Shown: in pieces, positions 17,537-26,845 of the stretch
Position numbering within the stretch: the first letter of the stretch is position 1
Layout of the letters: every line of letters starts with the position of its first letter
Origin: Dyadobacter linearis
GTDB taxonomy: Bacteria; Bacteroidota; Bacteroidia; Cytophagales; Spirosomataceae
NCBI RefSeq assembly: GCF_907165045.1
Contig: NZ_CAJRAU010000002.1
Coordinates: 186,001 to 250,000 of the forward strand
DNA: 64,000 bases
Direction of reading: 5' to 3'
Program-made: the position numbers and the translations under genes
The notes under the pieces: generated by a model
Databases searched by the model: none
What the model saw: the letters and a program-made list of their open reading frames with translations, nothing else
Told to the model about the DNA's origin: nothing

Positions 17537-18442
17537 GTGGCAAATTCTGAAAACCAGGTCATTGAAATCATTCCTACACTGCTTGTAGGCGATAATACAT
17601 TCGACCCGGCGGCAATTCCTTCAAGTACATTATGCATTGAAATGGGCGAGCAAAACATTCGTTTCTGCATTGTCCGGGAGGAAAATATGGAAGTTATCTG
17701 GCTTGAAGATTATGCATTGGAGCAGACGCTGAGCCAGGAAGAAGTTTTTGAAAAGCTGAAAAGAATGTTCACCGGGCATTTGCTCTGGTCTTCCGAAGCC
17801 TGGAAAGCGGTTCGCGTTTCGGTCAACTCCAACCTATTTAGCCTGGTACCAAATGTGCTTTTTGATGCTGAGAAAGTAGGGGAGTACCTGTCTTTTTCTT
17901 CCGGAAATCAGGTAACCGCGCAGGATATCGCACTCTACCACGATCTTCCGCTGGTGCATGCGAAGAACGTTTTCAGCATTCCGCGGCATTGGCACGAATG
18001 GATCATCAATCACTTCCGTTCGGCCAGCGTCAGTTTTTATCATTCCACCAGTCCGATCATCATCGGTGCGCTCGTAAGTCACGTGGAGCACCAGGAAGTA
18101 AGGGTTGCTTCTCTGTGTTTTGAAAAAGATATGTTCACGCTGGTTGTGAGTGAAAGCCAGCAGTTGATCCTTTGCAACCGGTTCAAATTCAAGGAAGTAC
18201 AGGAAATGGCTTATATATTGCTGTTTACATTGGGGCAGCTGGGATATGAGCCGGAACAGATGAAGGTGGTTTGCTACGGCGACGTGAGTGTATCTGCGCC
18301 AGTATTCGAAGAGCTCTCTCATTATTTTCCCAGCTTAGAAATAGGCAGCCGGCCGACGACGCTCAAATACAGCAGCCAATGTGCAGAAGTGCCCGGTCAC
18401 CGCTACTTTGGCCTTTTTAATACGTACCTCGTTTCATCATAA
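17537..18442 (+). CDS. DUF3822 family protein
   Basis: A 301-residue protein of a Bacteroidota-restricted family (DUF3822) with no established function. It starts with GTG at 17537. Segments such as LCIEMGEQNIRFCIV, ALVSHVEHQEVRVASLCFEK and MAYILLFTLGQLGYEPEQMK suggest a two-lobed actin/hexokinase-like architecture, but that is pattern reading rather than proof. No signal peptide or transmembrane helix. The gene ends 12 bases before coaD, and this coupling recurs in the phylum, so a role near coenzyme A or envelope biogenesis is possible. Confidence 0.8.
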   Translation: MANSENQVIEIIPTLLVGDNTFDPAAIPSSTLCIEMGEQNIRFCIVREENMEVIWLEDYALEQTLSQEEVFEKLKRMFTGHLLWSSEAWKAVRVSVNSNLFSLVPNVLFDAEKVGEYLSFSSGNQVTAQDIALYHDLPLVHAKNVFSIPRHWHEWIINHFRSASVSFYHSTSPIIIGALVSHVEHQEVRVASLCFEKDMFTLVVSESQQLILCNRFKFKEVQEMAYILLFTLGQLGYEPEQMKVVCYGDVSVSAPVFEELSHYFPSLEIGSRPTTLKYSSQCAEVPGHRYFGLFNTYLVSS

Positions 18443-18454
18443 CCCACTCTTCAT

Positions 18455-18937
18455 ATGGACCGCATTGCATTGTTTCCAGGCTCTTTCGACCCTTTTACAA
18501 GAGGACATCAGGATATCGTTCTCAGAGGTTTGCGGCTTTTTGATCAGGTAGTGATCGGGATCGGGAATAATGCAACCAAAAAACGGTATTTCCCATTGAA
18601 TGTGATGAAGGAAATGATCGAGCGGACGTTTTCGAACGAGCAGAATGTGAAAGTAGTGACCTACGATGATCTCACCGCCCACGTAGCGCGGGAACTCGGT
18701 GCCACTTTCTTACTGAGAGGTCTGCGAAATACCACCGATTTTGAATATGAAAACGGTATCTCGCAGGTGAACAGGTATTTGTACGAAGAAATTGAAACGG
18801 TTTTTCTGATCACTTCACCCGAACTGGCACCGATCAGTTCCAGTATTATCCGCGACCTGCATCGCTACGGACAGGGCGTAGACAATTTTCTTCCCTATTC
18901 GCTTTCAGAATTGGACCGCATTAATCCGCAAATCTGA
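18455..18937 (+). CDS. coaD: Phosphopantetheine adenylyltransferase
   Basis: Transfers AMP from ATP to 4'-phosphopantetheine, giving dephospho-CoA, the penultimate step of CoA synthesis. The 160-residue protein has the nucleotidyltransferase signature GSFDPFTRGHQDI (TxGH-like Thr and His) near residue 9-21, LLRGLRNTTDFEYE, and ISSSIIRDL near residue 128 (the ISSTxxR motif). Length is normal. It is 12 bases downstream of the DUF3822 gene and ends 5 bases from a convergent Nudix gene. Confidence 0.97.
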   Translation: MDRIALFPGSFDPFTRGHQDIVLRGLRLFDQVVIGIGNNATKKRYFPLNVMKEMIERTFSNEQNVKVVTYDDLTAHVARELGATFLLRGLRNTTDFEYENGISQVNRYLYEEIETVFLITSPELAPISSSIIRDLHRYGQGVDNFLPYSLSELDRINPQI

Positions 18938-18942
18938 TCCAA

Positions 18943-19626
18943 TTACGACTTTACGTTGCGCTTCTTATTAAGGCTGTCGACCACAAATCGGATTGAGCTG
19001 TAAGAATTGATCAGCAGTGCTTTTGCGTCAGAAGGTTTGTACCAGTCGAGCTTTTCGATTTGCTCTTCCACCTGCGGCTGCATTTTGGAATCGTCGATCG
19101 TTTCGCACAGATACCATTTGGTGCGTTTCAGAATGCGGTTGTTATTGAGTGTATAAGTATGCCAGGTTGTACAGATTTTGCTTTTTATCAATGACTTAAC
19201 TCCTGTTTCCTCCTCTATTTCGCGAACTGCGGCAGTACGCGAATCTTCTCCCTTATCAAGCTTCCCTTTGGGCAGGTCCCACTTCTTGCGGCGGTACATA
19301 AAAAGCCACTTCCCGTCTTTAACCACTACGCCGCCCGCAGCCTTGATCACTTTGTACTGGTCTTTAATCTTTTCCTCAATTTCCGCTTTCTCCTTTGCCG
19401 CCATCGTCACAGACAACATTTGCTTGGGAAAGTCTTTTTCGAGGAGTTGCAACATTTGCAAAACAGTCGTCGCATTGGAGTTGAGAAACAGGGTGTGCCC
19501 GATCAACATACTTTTATGCAACTTTTCCAGCCTCAGATCAACAATGAGATCAAATTGAGAAGTCTCGGCCGAAAGCTGATTGGTCCGTACAATTTTGAAT
19601 GGACGGTCGTCAAAAAAAATGGTCAT
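18943..19626 (-). CDS. Nudix hydrolase with N-terminal extension
   Basis: A 227-residue protein. Residues about 1-95 form an extra alpha/beta segment that I do not recognise (MTIFFDDRPFKIV onward, then an IEEKIKDQYKVIK helix). Residues about 95-215 are a Nudix domain with the box GKLDKGEDSRTAAVREIEEE followed by TGV. The YRRKKWDLPKGKLDKGE context resembles diadenosine-polyphosphate or MutT-like hydrolases, so a nucleotide-pool role is likely. It has its own candidate promoter. Confidence 0.88.
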   Translation of the reverse strand: MTIFFDDRPFKIVRTNQLSAETSQFDLIVDLRLEKLHKSMLIGHTLFLNSNATTVLQMLQLLEKDFPKQMLSVTMAAKEKAEIEEKIKDQYKVIKAAGGVVVKDGKWLFMYRRKKWDLPKGKLDKGEDSRTAAVREIEEETGVKSLIKSKICTTWHTYTLNNNRILKRTKWYLCETIDDSKMQPQVEEQIEKLDWYKPSDAKALLINSYSSIRFVVDSLNKKRNVKS

Positions 19627-19652
19627 TTTTCAAATGGTACGTGAATCAGCGT

Positions 19653-19660
19653 CAAAATTA
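19653..19660 (-). promoter_or_regulatory. Candidate -7 element for the extended Nudix gene
   Basis: On the minus strand this reads TAATTTTG, matching TAnnTTTG, with a leader of about 20 bases to the ATG at 19626. Confidence 0.45.
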
Positions 19661-19696
19661 AGTAAACTGTTTAGTTTAGACAGAGATTATTATTGA

Positions 19697-19704
19697 TAAA
19701 TTTG
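19697..19704 (+). promoter_or_regulatory. Candidate -7 element for the CorC/HlyC-type gene
   Basis: TAAATTTG matches TAnnTTTG, 22 bases upstream of the TTG start at 19727. The spacing supports that TTG as start. A TTTA at 19675-19678 is in the approximate place of the -33 box. Confidence 0.5.
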
Positions 19705-19726
19705 TACCCTATCAAATACACAGTTC

Positions 19727-21031
19727 TTGGAACTACTGATAATTTTATTGCTTGTGCTTCTCAACGGTATATTCTCCATGTCTGAGATAGCACTCGTTTC
19801 TTCCCGAAAATCACGGCTCGAAGCAGCGGCCAAAAACGGTGACGCCAGTGCAAAAGCAGCATTGAACCTCGCCAATTCACCCACCAGATTTTTATCGACA
19901 GTCCAGATTGGTATTACCCTGATCGGTTTGCTGACAGGTATGTACTCCGGGGATAATATCACCACCGATTTCGAGGCGCTGATTAACCAGGTGGACCTAT
20001 TGCGACCTTACGGCCACTCGCTGGCAGTAGGTAGTGTATTGGTTTTCATCACTTACCTGTCGCTGGTGCTCGGAGAGCTGGTCCCGAAGCGAATTGGAAT
20101 GTCAAACCCGGAAGGGATTTCCAAGGTAATGGCGACTCCGATGAACTTGCTTTCCAAAGTAACAGCACCATTTATTTCCCTGTTGGGAGTTTCCAGTGAC
20201 CTGATTATCAAGGTATTAAATATCCGCCAGAGTGAGAATTCGGTGACAGAGGAAGAAATCAAAAGCCTGATCCAGGAGGGAACCTCGGGAGGTGTTTTTG
20301 AGGAAATAGAGCAGGAGATCGTGCACAATGTATTTCAGTTGGGCGACAGAAAAGTGACTTCTCTTATGACCAACCGTCAGGAAATCATCTGGCTGGATCT
20401 GGAAGATACGGTGGAGGAAAATAAAGCCAAAATCTTCGAAAGCCGGCATTCTATTTATCCGGTTTGCCGCGGGACTGTCGATGACGTGGTAGGGCTGGTG
20501 TATGTGAAAGATATGATCGCTACCGATATTGAGACGCAGCTGGCTACTTTAAATACCATTGTGCGTGACCCGGTTTACCTGCCCGAAAGTAACCGTGCGT
20601 ATCAGGCGCTGGAAAAATTCAAAGAGCAGCGTGTCTATTTCGGTATTATCGTGGATGAATATGGCGGAATGCTCGGTATTTTGACGATGCACGATATTAT
20701 GGATGCGCTGGTGGGAGATATTTCAGAAGATATTGAAGAAGCTTCTGAGATCGTGAAACGCGAAGACGGGAGTTTTCTGGTCGATGCGCAGCTTCCTTTT
20801 GACGATTTTCTGCAATACTTTAATATCAATATGCCGGAGAGCGAGCGGCGGGAGCTGGCAGGTTTTAATACGCTCGGAGGCTTCGTACTGCATATTTTGG
20901 AGAATATCCCCAAAACGGGTGAGCAGTTCAGCTGGAAGAATTTTGATTTCGAGGTGATTGATATGGATCGCAGCCGGATAGACAAGTTGTTAGTTGTAAA
21001 TCATAATATAAAAGAGGAATCCGAAGATTAA
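19727..21031 (+). CDS. CNNM/CorC-type membrane protein (DUF21, CBS pair, CorC_HlyC)
   Basis: A 434-residue inner-membrane protein of the hemolysin C/CorC family, linked in other organisms to magnesium and cobalt efflux. Residues about 1-185 are the DUF21 membrane domain, with hydrophobic stretches at 1-20, 60-75 and 98-120 and the family segment LNGIFSMSEIALVSSRKSRL. Residues about 205-335 are two CBS repeats. Residues about 345-430 are the CorC_HlyC domain (EDGSFLVDAQLPFDDFLQYF onward). The start is TTG, supported by the promoter 22 bases upstream. pyrE begins one base after the stop codon, so the two are cotranscribed. Confidence 0.92.
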   Translation: MELLIILLLVLLNGIFSMSEIALVSSRKSRLEAAAKNGDASAKAALNLANSPTRFLSTVQIGITLIGLLTGMYSGDNITTDFEALINQVDLLRPYGHSLAVGSVLVFITYLSLVLGELVPKRIGMSNPEGISKVMATPMNLLSKVTAPFISLLGVSSDLIIKVLNIRQSENSVTEEEIKSLIQEGTSGGVFEEIEQEIVHNVFQLGDRKVTSLMTNRQEIIWLDLEDTVEENKAKIFESRHSIYPVCRGTVDDVVGLVYVKDMIATDIETQLATLNTIVRDPVYLPESNRAYQALEKFKEQRVYFGIIVDEYGGMLGILTMHDIMDALVGDISEDIEEASEIVKREDGSFLVDAQLPFDDFLQYFNINMPESERRELAGFNTLGGFVLHILENIPKTGEQFSWKNFDFEVIDMDRSRIDKLLVVNHNIKEESED

Positions 21032-21032
21032 T

Positions 21033-21674
21033 ATGTTAAACGGTACCGATATCAGTAAGCGGGTAGCAGAACTCCTGCTCGAAGCGCAGGCAATCAAACT
21101 AAGTCCGGAAAAGCCTTTTCAATGGAGCTCAGGCTGGCTTTCACCTATTTATTGCGACAACCGCGTTGCGCTATCCTATCCCGATACCCGCACCTTTATC
21201 AAAAAAGCACTTGCTGAAATAATTCGCACTGAATATCCTGGTGCTCAGGCCGTTGTAGGGGTTGCGACCGGTGGAATCGCCCAGGGTGCATTGGTTGCAG
21301 ATCTGCTTGAACTTCCCTTCGCCTACGTTCGTCCCGAGCCTAAAAAACACGGAATGGGCAATCAGATCGAGGGAAGGTTGGAAAAAGGTCAGTCGCTGAT
21401 CATCATTGAAGATCTGATCTCGACGGGAGGCAGCTCGCTGAAAGTAGTAGACGTGTTGCGCGAAGCTGGATATGAAGTGGCAGGAATGATCGCAATCTTC
21501 ACTTATGGATTTGCGGCCGCAGAGAACAATTTCAAGGAAAAGAATGTGAAGCTGACCACGATCAGCAATTACAATGCGTTGATCGAAACCGCATTGGAGC
21601 TGAATTACGTATCAGCCTCACAAGTCGAAAGTCTAAGCGCCTGGCGCCAAGCGCCGGATCAGTGGGGGAAGTAG
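21033..21674 (+). CDS. pyrE: Orotate phosphoribosyltransferase
   Basis: Converts orotate and PRPP to orotidine 5'-phosphate in pyrimidine synthesis. The 213-residue product shows the PRPP-binding motif SLIIIEDLISTGGSS near residues 122-136, YVRPEPKKHGMGNQIEG (catalytic flexible loop with Lys residues) near 96-112, and VVGVATGGIAQGAL. Length is normal. It begins one base after the upstream membrane-protein gene and is followed by a repeat-built hairpin. Confidence 0.97.
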   Translation: MLNGTDISKRVAELLLEAQAIKLSPEKPFQWSSGWLSPIYCDNRVALSYPDTRTFIKKALAEIIRTEYPGAQAVVGVATGGIAQGALVADLLELPFAYVRPEPKKHGMGNQIEGRLEKGQSLIIIEDLISTGGSSLKVVDVLREAGYEVAGMIAIFTYGFAAAENNFKEKNVKLTTISNYNALIETALELNYVSASQVESLSAWRQAPDQWGK

Positions 21675-21773
21675 AGGTTGGCTATTAGCTGTTGGCTGTT
21701 AGCTGTTAGTCTTTTTTAAAGCTAAATCCCAAAGCCAACAGCTAAAAGCTAATAGCCAATAGCCAAATAGCCC
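21675..21773. repeat. Simple-sequence inverted repeat between pyrE and the AKR gene
   Basis: The entire gap is built from variants of TTGGCTATTAGC and GCTGTTAG. The left arm (about 21676-21710) holds TTGGCTATTAGCT at 21678-21690. The right arm (about 21721-21773) holds its exact complement at 21747-21759. Aligning the longer arms gives about 26 paired positions with three mismatches. CTTTTTT lies between the arms. It could act as a bidirectional terminator, but its within-arm repetition is not needed for that. Confidence 0.75.
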
Positions 21774-22796
21774 TTATCCCCGATGATTATCGAGCTTCTC
21801 GAACAATCCGCCGAAAGCTTCTTCTTTCACACCATCCGATTTCAAAAATTCATGCGGGAAGCCCAGTTCAATCTGGCTTACCGCATTTAATTTTTGAATA
21901 GCTTCCTCTGGTAATTTTAATTCCAGGCAACCCAGCGAATCTTTAAGCTGCTGCTCTTTTGAGGCGCCGATGATCGGTATCATAACCTGGTCACGATGCC
22001 GGGTCCAGTTGATTGCGACCTGCGCCGGCGTTACGCCCAGTTCAGCGGCAACATCTACCACAGTTTGTGCAATAATGCTACTGTGCTCATTTCTTCTGGT
22101 GCTATGATCGGGCACACGACCTTTTTCTCCCCGCAAATATTTTCCAGTCAATGCTCCACCACCGATAGCGCCCCACGGAGTTACCGCGAGGTCAAGCGCT
22201 TTTGCCATTGGAAGCAGGTCGCGCTCGGGCGTGCGCTGTAATAGTGAATACTCAAATTGAATAGCGGCGAATGCATTCCAGCCGCGAAAATCGGCGATGG
22301 TATTGGCTTGTGAAACGATCCAGGCGGGCGTGTCCGAGATACCAATATAATGAACAAGACCACGGCTGACCAAATCGTCAAGACCACGCATTACTTCTTC
22401 CACCGGGGTTGTATTGTCCCAAAGATGCACCCAAAGCAAGTCGATGTATTCGGTATTTAGTCTTTTCAAGCTGGCAGTGACCGACCGCATCATATTTTTT
22501 CGATGGTTACCCGCAAAATTCAGGTCATCGTTCCGGTCTTTCAAAGTGTATTTGGTAGATAAAACCCACCTATCGCGGTCATTTTCGATAAATTCACCTA
22601 CATATTTTTCAGATGAGCCTTCGGTATATCTGTTTGCTGTATCGACAAAATTGCCACCCGCATCGGCAAACGCTTCGAAAATCTTAAAGCTTTCATGTTT
22701 ATCCGCTCCCCAGCCCCATTCTTTGCCAAAGGTCATGGTTCCCAGACAAACTTCGGATACTCTCAGGCCCGACCGGCCTAATAATTGATAACGCAT
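21774..22796 (-). CDS. Aldo/keto reductase
   Basis: NADPH-dependent carbonyl reductase of the AKR superfamily, 340 residues, cytoplasmic. I start it at the ATG at 22794-22796; a TTG three codons earlier is the alternative. Visible motifs are LGTMTFGKEWG, DTANRYTEGSSEKYVGEF (active-site Asp and Tyr), LSTKYTLKDRND (Lys), DLLWVHLWDN (His) and the NADP-binding IIGASKEQQLKDSLG. The substrate cannot be predicted. It stands alone on the minus strand between pyrE and ppk. Confidence 0.93.
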   Translation of the reverse strand: MRYQLLGRSGLRVSEVCLGTMTFGKEWGWGADKHESFKIFEAFADAGGNFVDTANRYTEGSSEKYVGEFIENDRDRWVLSTKYTLKDRNDDLNFAGNHRKNMMRSVTASLKRLNTEYIDLLWVHLWDNTTPVEEVMRGLDDLVSRGLVHYIGISDTPAWIVSQANTIADFRGWNAFAAIQFEYSLLQRTPERDLLPMAKALDLAVTPWGAIGGGALTGKYLRGEKGRVPDHSTRRNEHSSIIAQTVVDVAAELGVTPAQVAINWTRHRDQVMIPIIGASKEQQLKDSLGCLELKLPEEAIQKLNAVSQIELGFPHEFLKSDGVKEEAFGGLFEKLDNHRG

Positions 22797-22937
22797 ATCA
22801 AACAAAATTAGATTTTAAGTAAAATATAACACTGAACGCTGATTGTACAGGGTTAATTTTTGTCTCCCAAAGTTATATCCTTACCAGTCAAATGTATTTA
22901 TATTGTGCCAAAATTCGAATCTTTCCAACCCTGTTAA

Positions 22938-25034
22938 ATGATAGATGTTTCTTATCCCTACTTCGATACAAATCTGAGTTGGCTGTCCAATAATTACCGT
23001 TTGCTGCTGGAAGCCAATGATGATTCGGTACCGGTGAGAGAACGCCTCCGTTTTCTGGGCATATATTCCTATCAGACCAAAGAATTTTTCAGGGTCAGGA
23101 TTCCGGGCCTGTTGGCAATGGGGGAGGTGAGCAACGATATCAGGGCCAAGCTGAACATATTTCCCGAGTCGCTGCTTGAACACGTCAGCGAAACGATTGA
23201 GAACCAGCTTCGTGAATTCAATGATATCCTCACCGGCAGTATCCTGCCCGCATTCAACGACCAGGGCGTGCATTTGCATTACCGGGAATCGTTTGCCGCT
23301 GAGCACTTACCGTTCCTGCGCAAGTTTTTTATAGATAAACTCTTTCGGCACCTGCAACCCATTTTTCTGGATAGTAAGCGCGCATCGAAATCGACAATCT
23401 TTGAATCAAAACTGCTGTATCTTATTGTAAGATTACAACATAGGGAAGACGCGGAAGAAGATTGGTATGCGACAGTCAATATACCTTCGGAAACTTTCGG
23501 TCGGTTTATTGAGCTTCCCGAGCTGGATGGAAAACGACAAGTTGCTTTTTTGGAAGACATAATCCGCGAAAATCTGTCGCTGCTCTTTCACGGTTTTAAT
23601 GTGCTGGAAAGCTATACTTTACGTGTAGAGCGTGAAACGGAGCTTTCGATTGAGGATGAATACCCGATGCAAATAGCTCAGAGGATATTGAAACAGCTCG
23701 ATAAACGGAATTTCGTTCAGCCTTTTCAGTATTTCTACGAGTCGGGAATGCCACTTTATATGCGCGAATATCTCGTCAACAAAGTGGCGATTCCGATGAA
23801 TGAATTCCACGAGCGCGGCGATTATCTTTTTTTGGAAGACTTCATCCGCTTCCCGGCACTTGGCAAGCGGCTCGAATATACGGTTCAGCGGCCGTTGCAA
23901 ATCCCTGATTTTGAAGATAATACTTCCATATTTGAAGCAATTCAGAAAGGCGACCAGCTACTGCATCTACCGTATCAATCGTACGAACCGATCGTGCGGT
24001 TTTTCAATGAAGCCGCAATCGATCCGCATGTGAGGGAGATCCACGTGTCGCTTTATAAGATCAGTCCGCATTCATTTATATTAAATTCCCTGATCAGCGC
24101 CGCCAGGAATGGGAAAAGGGTTACTACTTACGTGGAGCTCAACACCAAAATGGATATTCAGGAAAACCTGCAATGGTCGAGGAAAATGCGGGATGCCGGG
24201 GTCAAGATTATCCTGAGCGTGCCGGGTTTGAAGGTTCACGCGAAAATGGCGCTGGTCAAAAGAAAAGTGCAAAAAGGCTGGGAGCGTTATGCTTTTCTGG
24301 GAACAGGTGGATTTTACCGCCTTACCAGCCGCGAGATCGTCGACCACGCACTTTTAACTAATCACAGAGAGCTGACCAATGAACTTGAACTGCTCTTTGG
24401 ATATTTATCCACCCAGGATGAACCTAAGAAATACAAATACCTTCCGTTCAACTATCTGTTTGTCACGCAGTTTACATTACAAAAGCGCTTGATGGATTTG
24501 ATCGATCGGGAAATTGCGAACTGCAATGCGGGACTGAAATCCTTTATTACCATCAAGATCAACCAGTTACAGGATCATATTTTAATTGACAAACTTTATC
24601 AGGCCGGACAGGCAGGCGTACCCGTACATGTGATGGTGAGCGAAAGCTGTGGACTGATCTCCGGTTTGCCTTCTATCAGCGATAATATCGTGGTTAGCCG
24701 GCATGTAGACAGGTACACTGAGAACACGCGGATCTTTCATTTTGGTAACAGGGGAAACGATGAAATTTTTCTGAGCTCCTGCGATTGGACGCATAGGAAC
24801 CTGCACAGACGTATCGATATATGCTTTCCGATTCTGGACGAACAGCTGAAAAATCAAATGCGGATTGTGCTGAGGAATTATGCGAATGACAATCAGAAAT
24901 CAGTCCGGCTGGACCTTTATCAGAACAATCTTCGGATCAGTGACGATGGCCGTGGCAAGTTACGTGCGCAGGAAGTGAATTACCGTTTGGCGGAGAAAAT
25001 AGAGAAGAGTGGCTTGATCCGCAGGGGAGAATAA
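22938..25034 (+). CDS. ppk: Polyphosphate kinase 1
   Basis: Reversibly polymerises the gamma-phosphate of ATP into inorganic polyphosphate. At 698 residues it matches the PPK1 length. The N and head domains are recognisable (FDTNLSWLSNNYRLLLEANDD; IYSYQTKEFFRVRIPGLLAM). The catalytic domains include EIHVSLYKISPHSFILNSLI, LNTKMDIQENLQWSRKMRDA and GLKVHAKMALVKRK, the last carrying the His that becomes phosphorylated in this family. IFHFGN with nearby YTENTR forms the second active-site region. Its promoter is not obvious. A palindrome lies just after the stop. Confidence 0.96.
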   Translation: MIDVSYPYFDTNLSWLSNNYRLLLEANDDSVPVRERLRFLGIYSYQTKEFFRVRIPGLLAMGEVSNDIRAKLNIFPESLLEHVSETIENQLREFNDILTGSILPAFNDQGVHLHYRESFAAEHLPFLRKFFIDKLFRHLQPIFLDSKRASKSTIFESKLLYLIVRLQHREDAEEDWYATVNIPSETFGRFIELPELDGKRQVAFLEDIIRENLSLLFHGFNVLESYTLRVERETELSIEDEYPMQIAQRILKQLDKRNFVQPFQYFYESGMPLYMREYLVNKVAIPMNEFHERGDYLFLEDFIRFPALGKRLEYTVQRPLQIPDFEDNTSIFEAIQKGDQLLHLPYQSYEPIVRFFNEAAIDPHVREIHVSLYKISPHSFILNSLISAARNGKRVTTYVELNTKMDIQENLQWSRKMRDAGVKIILSVPGLKVHAKMALVKRKVQKGWERYAFLGTGGFYRLTSREIVDHALLTNHRELTNELELLFGYLSTQDEPKKYKYLPFNYLFVTQFTLQKRLMDLIDREIANCNAGLKSFITIKINQLQDHILIDKLYQAGQAGVPVHVMVSESCGLISGLPSISDNIVVSRHVDRYTENTRIFHFGNRGNDEIFLSSCDWTHRNLHRRIDICFPILDEQLKNQMRIVLRNYANDNQKSVRLDLYQNNLRISDDGRGKLRAQEVNYRLAEKIEKSGLIRRGE

Positions 25035-25039
25035 ACGCA

Positions 25040-25057
25040 TTTTTAACCGGTTAAAAA
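25040..25057. other. 18-base perfect palindrome after ppk
   Basis: TTTTTAACCGGTTAAAAA is its own reverse complement. It lies 5 bases after the ppk stop codon and 135 bases before the tetR promoter, in an otherwise A/T-rich stretch. It may be a weak terminator or a regulator binding site; TetR-family operators are palindromes of similar size, but the distance from the tetR promoter argues for caution. Confidence 0.45.
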
Positions 25058-25168
25058 AATTTTTTACAAGCAAAATTTTTCAATCGGTGTTCAGATTTCA
25101 TGAGTGCACTTTGACAAATAAAATCGGGAAACTTGTCGTTTTTTTTGTGCGCAGGCAGCAAATGTCCC

Positions 25169-25199
25169 TTGAGCTGTAAGCTCTATATGGTTATATTTG
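25169..25199 (+). promoter_or_regulatory. Candidate tetR promoter
   Basis: TTG at 25169-25171 and TATATTTG at 25192-25199 are 20 bases apart, a full match to the Bacteroidota -33/-7 pattern. The start codon follows 43 bases later. Confidence 0.68.
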
Positions 25200-25242
25200 A
25201 AAAGATATGTTTCTGACTCAATCATAAAAGAACTACTCACGC

Positions 25243-25836
25243 ATGGGAATAGTAGAGCGAAGAGAACGACTTAAAATTCAGGTACGTTCCGACATCGTTA
25301 AAACAGCTAAAGACATTGCCCGAGAAGACGGATGGACTGCTGTCTCGATCCGTAAAATCGCCGACGTGATTGAATATAGTCCCCCAATTTTATACGAGTA
25401 TTTTGATAGCAAAGACAAGCTCCTGGAAGCAGTCCGTATGGAAGGTTTCGATCATCTGCAGAGCGAGTTTATCAAGATCAAGGGACATTTCAGTAATCCT
25501 CAAAAACAACTCGTAGAGGTCGCGCAAAGTATCTGGAACTTTTCAGTTGAAAATCCGGAGATATTTCAGGTAATGTTCAACCTGGAAGGAGCTTACTGCG
25601 ATTCCAAAAAGGCTTTTTCGCAGGCGATGAGCATCAAGGGGAATCCGGTATGGGAAATGATCGCGGGCCTTCGTCCAAAATCAGCAGAAGGTGTTACCAA
25701 AACTTACTACGAATGGTGGTGCCTTACCTTCGGGTTTATTAGCATTACAATGATCACGCAACCAAGGTCTGCATTTGAGCATGCAGAACCAATTTATATG
25801 GAAGGTGTGCGGCGGTTTATCCGCAGCATTATGTAG
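25243..25836 (+). CDS. TetR/AcrR-family transcriptional regulator
   Basis: A 197-residue repressor-type protein. The N-terminal HTH occupies about residues 10-58 ([20 protein letters not shown], then [20 protein letters not shown]), the standard TetR DNA-binding arrangement. The rest is a helical ligand-binding domain ending [20 protein letters not shown]. No transporter or enzyme is cotranscribed, so the target is unclear; the nearest candidates are ppk upstream and its own promoter. Its last 8 bases overlap the convergent serine acetyltransferase gene. Confidence 0.93.
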   Translation: MGIVERRERLKIQVRSDIVKTAKDIAREDGWTAVSIRKIADVIEYSPPILYEYFDSKDKLLEAVRMEGFDHLQSEFIKIKGHFSNPQKQLVEVAQSIWNFSVENPEIFQVMFNLEGAYCDSKKAFSQAMSIKGNPVWEMIAGLRPKSAEGVTKTYYEWWCLTFGFISITMITQPRSAFEHAEPIYMEGVRRFIRSIM

Positions 25837-26659
25837 CAGGAACAGTTTGAGGGCGTATCTCTATTTTGCTTTGGTGATAAACCTGAGAAAATGGAGGTAC
25901 GCTTTTCACTAACCAGGCATTTCCGCCAATGATCGAATCGTGCCCGATCACAGTTTCTCCGCCAAGAATAGTCGCATTGGCATAAACCACCACATTATCT
26001 TCAATCGTAGGGTGCCGCTTGCGCGACGCAAGTGACTTGGATACGTGCGTAGCTCCCAAAGTAACTCCCTGATAAAGCTTCACATTATTACCAATATGTG
26101 TCGTTTCTCCAATCACGACGCCGGTTCCATGATCAATAAAGAAGGAGCGGCCGATCACTGCATTCGGGTGAATATCTATTCCGGTCTGGCTGTGTGCAAA
26201 CTCCGTGAGCATCCGAGGAAGCAGCGGAATCCCGCATTGAGCAAACAAATGCGCGAACCTGTAAGTCGCTATCGCCATAAAACCAGGATACACCGAAATT
26301 ACTTCTTCCAGACTGACAGACGCAGGATCATTGTCTGTGATCGACTTTGCATCCGCAAGCAGCATTTCGTAGATATCAGGAATTCCACTGAATATCTCGT
26401 CCAGTATCTCGCCCTTTTCCTTCTCAAGTTGGGGCAATAGTGGCTGCAACATGTGGTCCAGCTCGTCCCGCAGATCCGCATATTTCATTGCCAGATCCTT
26501 AGAAGGGCAGTTAGGACAATCCTGGCTGATCGGAAAGAGGAAATTGATAAGGTTCTGAATGAAGTTCCCCGCATCGTGCCTTGATGGAAGCTTATAGCGG
26601 TATTTTTCGTTCTGCTCGGTCAGGCGCAGGAAAAATGGTTCTTGGTGGCTGGTTGTCAT
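25829..26659 (-). CDS. cysE: Serine O-acetyltransferase (EpsC/CysE type)
   Basis: Acetylates serine with acetyl-CoA, the first step of cysteine synthesis. The 276-residue product has an N-terminal helical SATase domain (about 1-150) and a left-handed beta-helix of hexapeptide repeats (about 160-250). The latter reads [20 protein letters not shown] then [20 protein letters not shown], with the catalytic DHGTG motif, and continues [18 protein letters not shown]. The N-terminal extension also includes CPNCPSK. No cysteine synthase gene is adjacent. It overlaps tetR by 8 bases tail to tail. Confidence 0.92.
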   Translation of the reverse strand: MTTSHQEPFFLRLTEQNEKYRYKLPSRHDAGNFIQNLINFLFPISQDCPNCPSKDLAMKYADLRDELDHMLQPLLPQLEKEKGEILDEIFSGIPDIYEMLLADAKSITDNDPASVSLEEVISVYPGFMAIATYRFAHLFAQCGIPLLPRMLTEFAHSQTGIDIHPNAVIGRSFFIDHGTGVVIGETTHIGNNVKLYQGVTLGATHVSKSLASRKRHPTIEDNVVVYANATILGGETVIGHDSIIGGNAWLVKSVPPFSQVYHQSKIEIRPQTVPAT

Positions 26660-26845
26660 TCAGAAATATATTAGGGTAATAGGCTGCGATTGCAGATAAT
26701 ACGGTTTTTTCACTAACAAAGAAACACTATGAAAAATTTAGTTCTGGCAATTTCTTTCAAAAAATCCATTCGGAGGTTTACTTTTTGTATACCTAAATAG
26801 TATATTAGAATATCCTGTGAATGAAATACCGCAACATTCTTACGC

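Noticed and set aside
25040..25057. TetR operator for the adjacent regulator
   Set aside because: Although a good palindrome, it is about 130 bases from the best tetR promoter and right behind the ppk stop codon, so I list it as unassigned rather than an operator.
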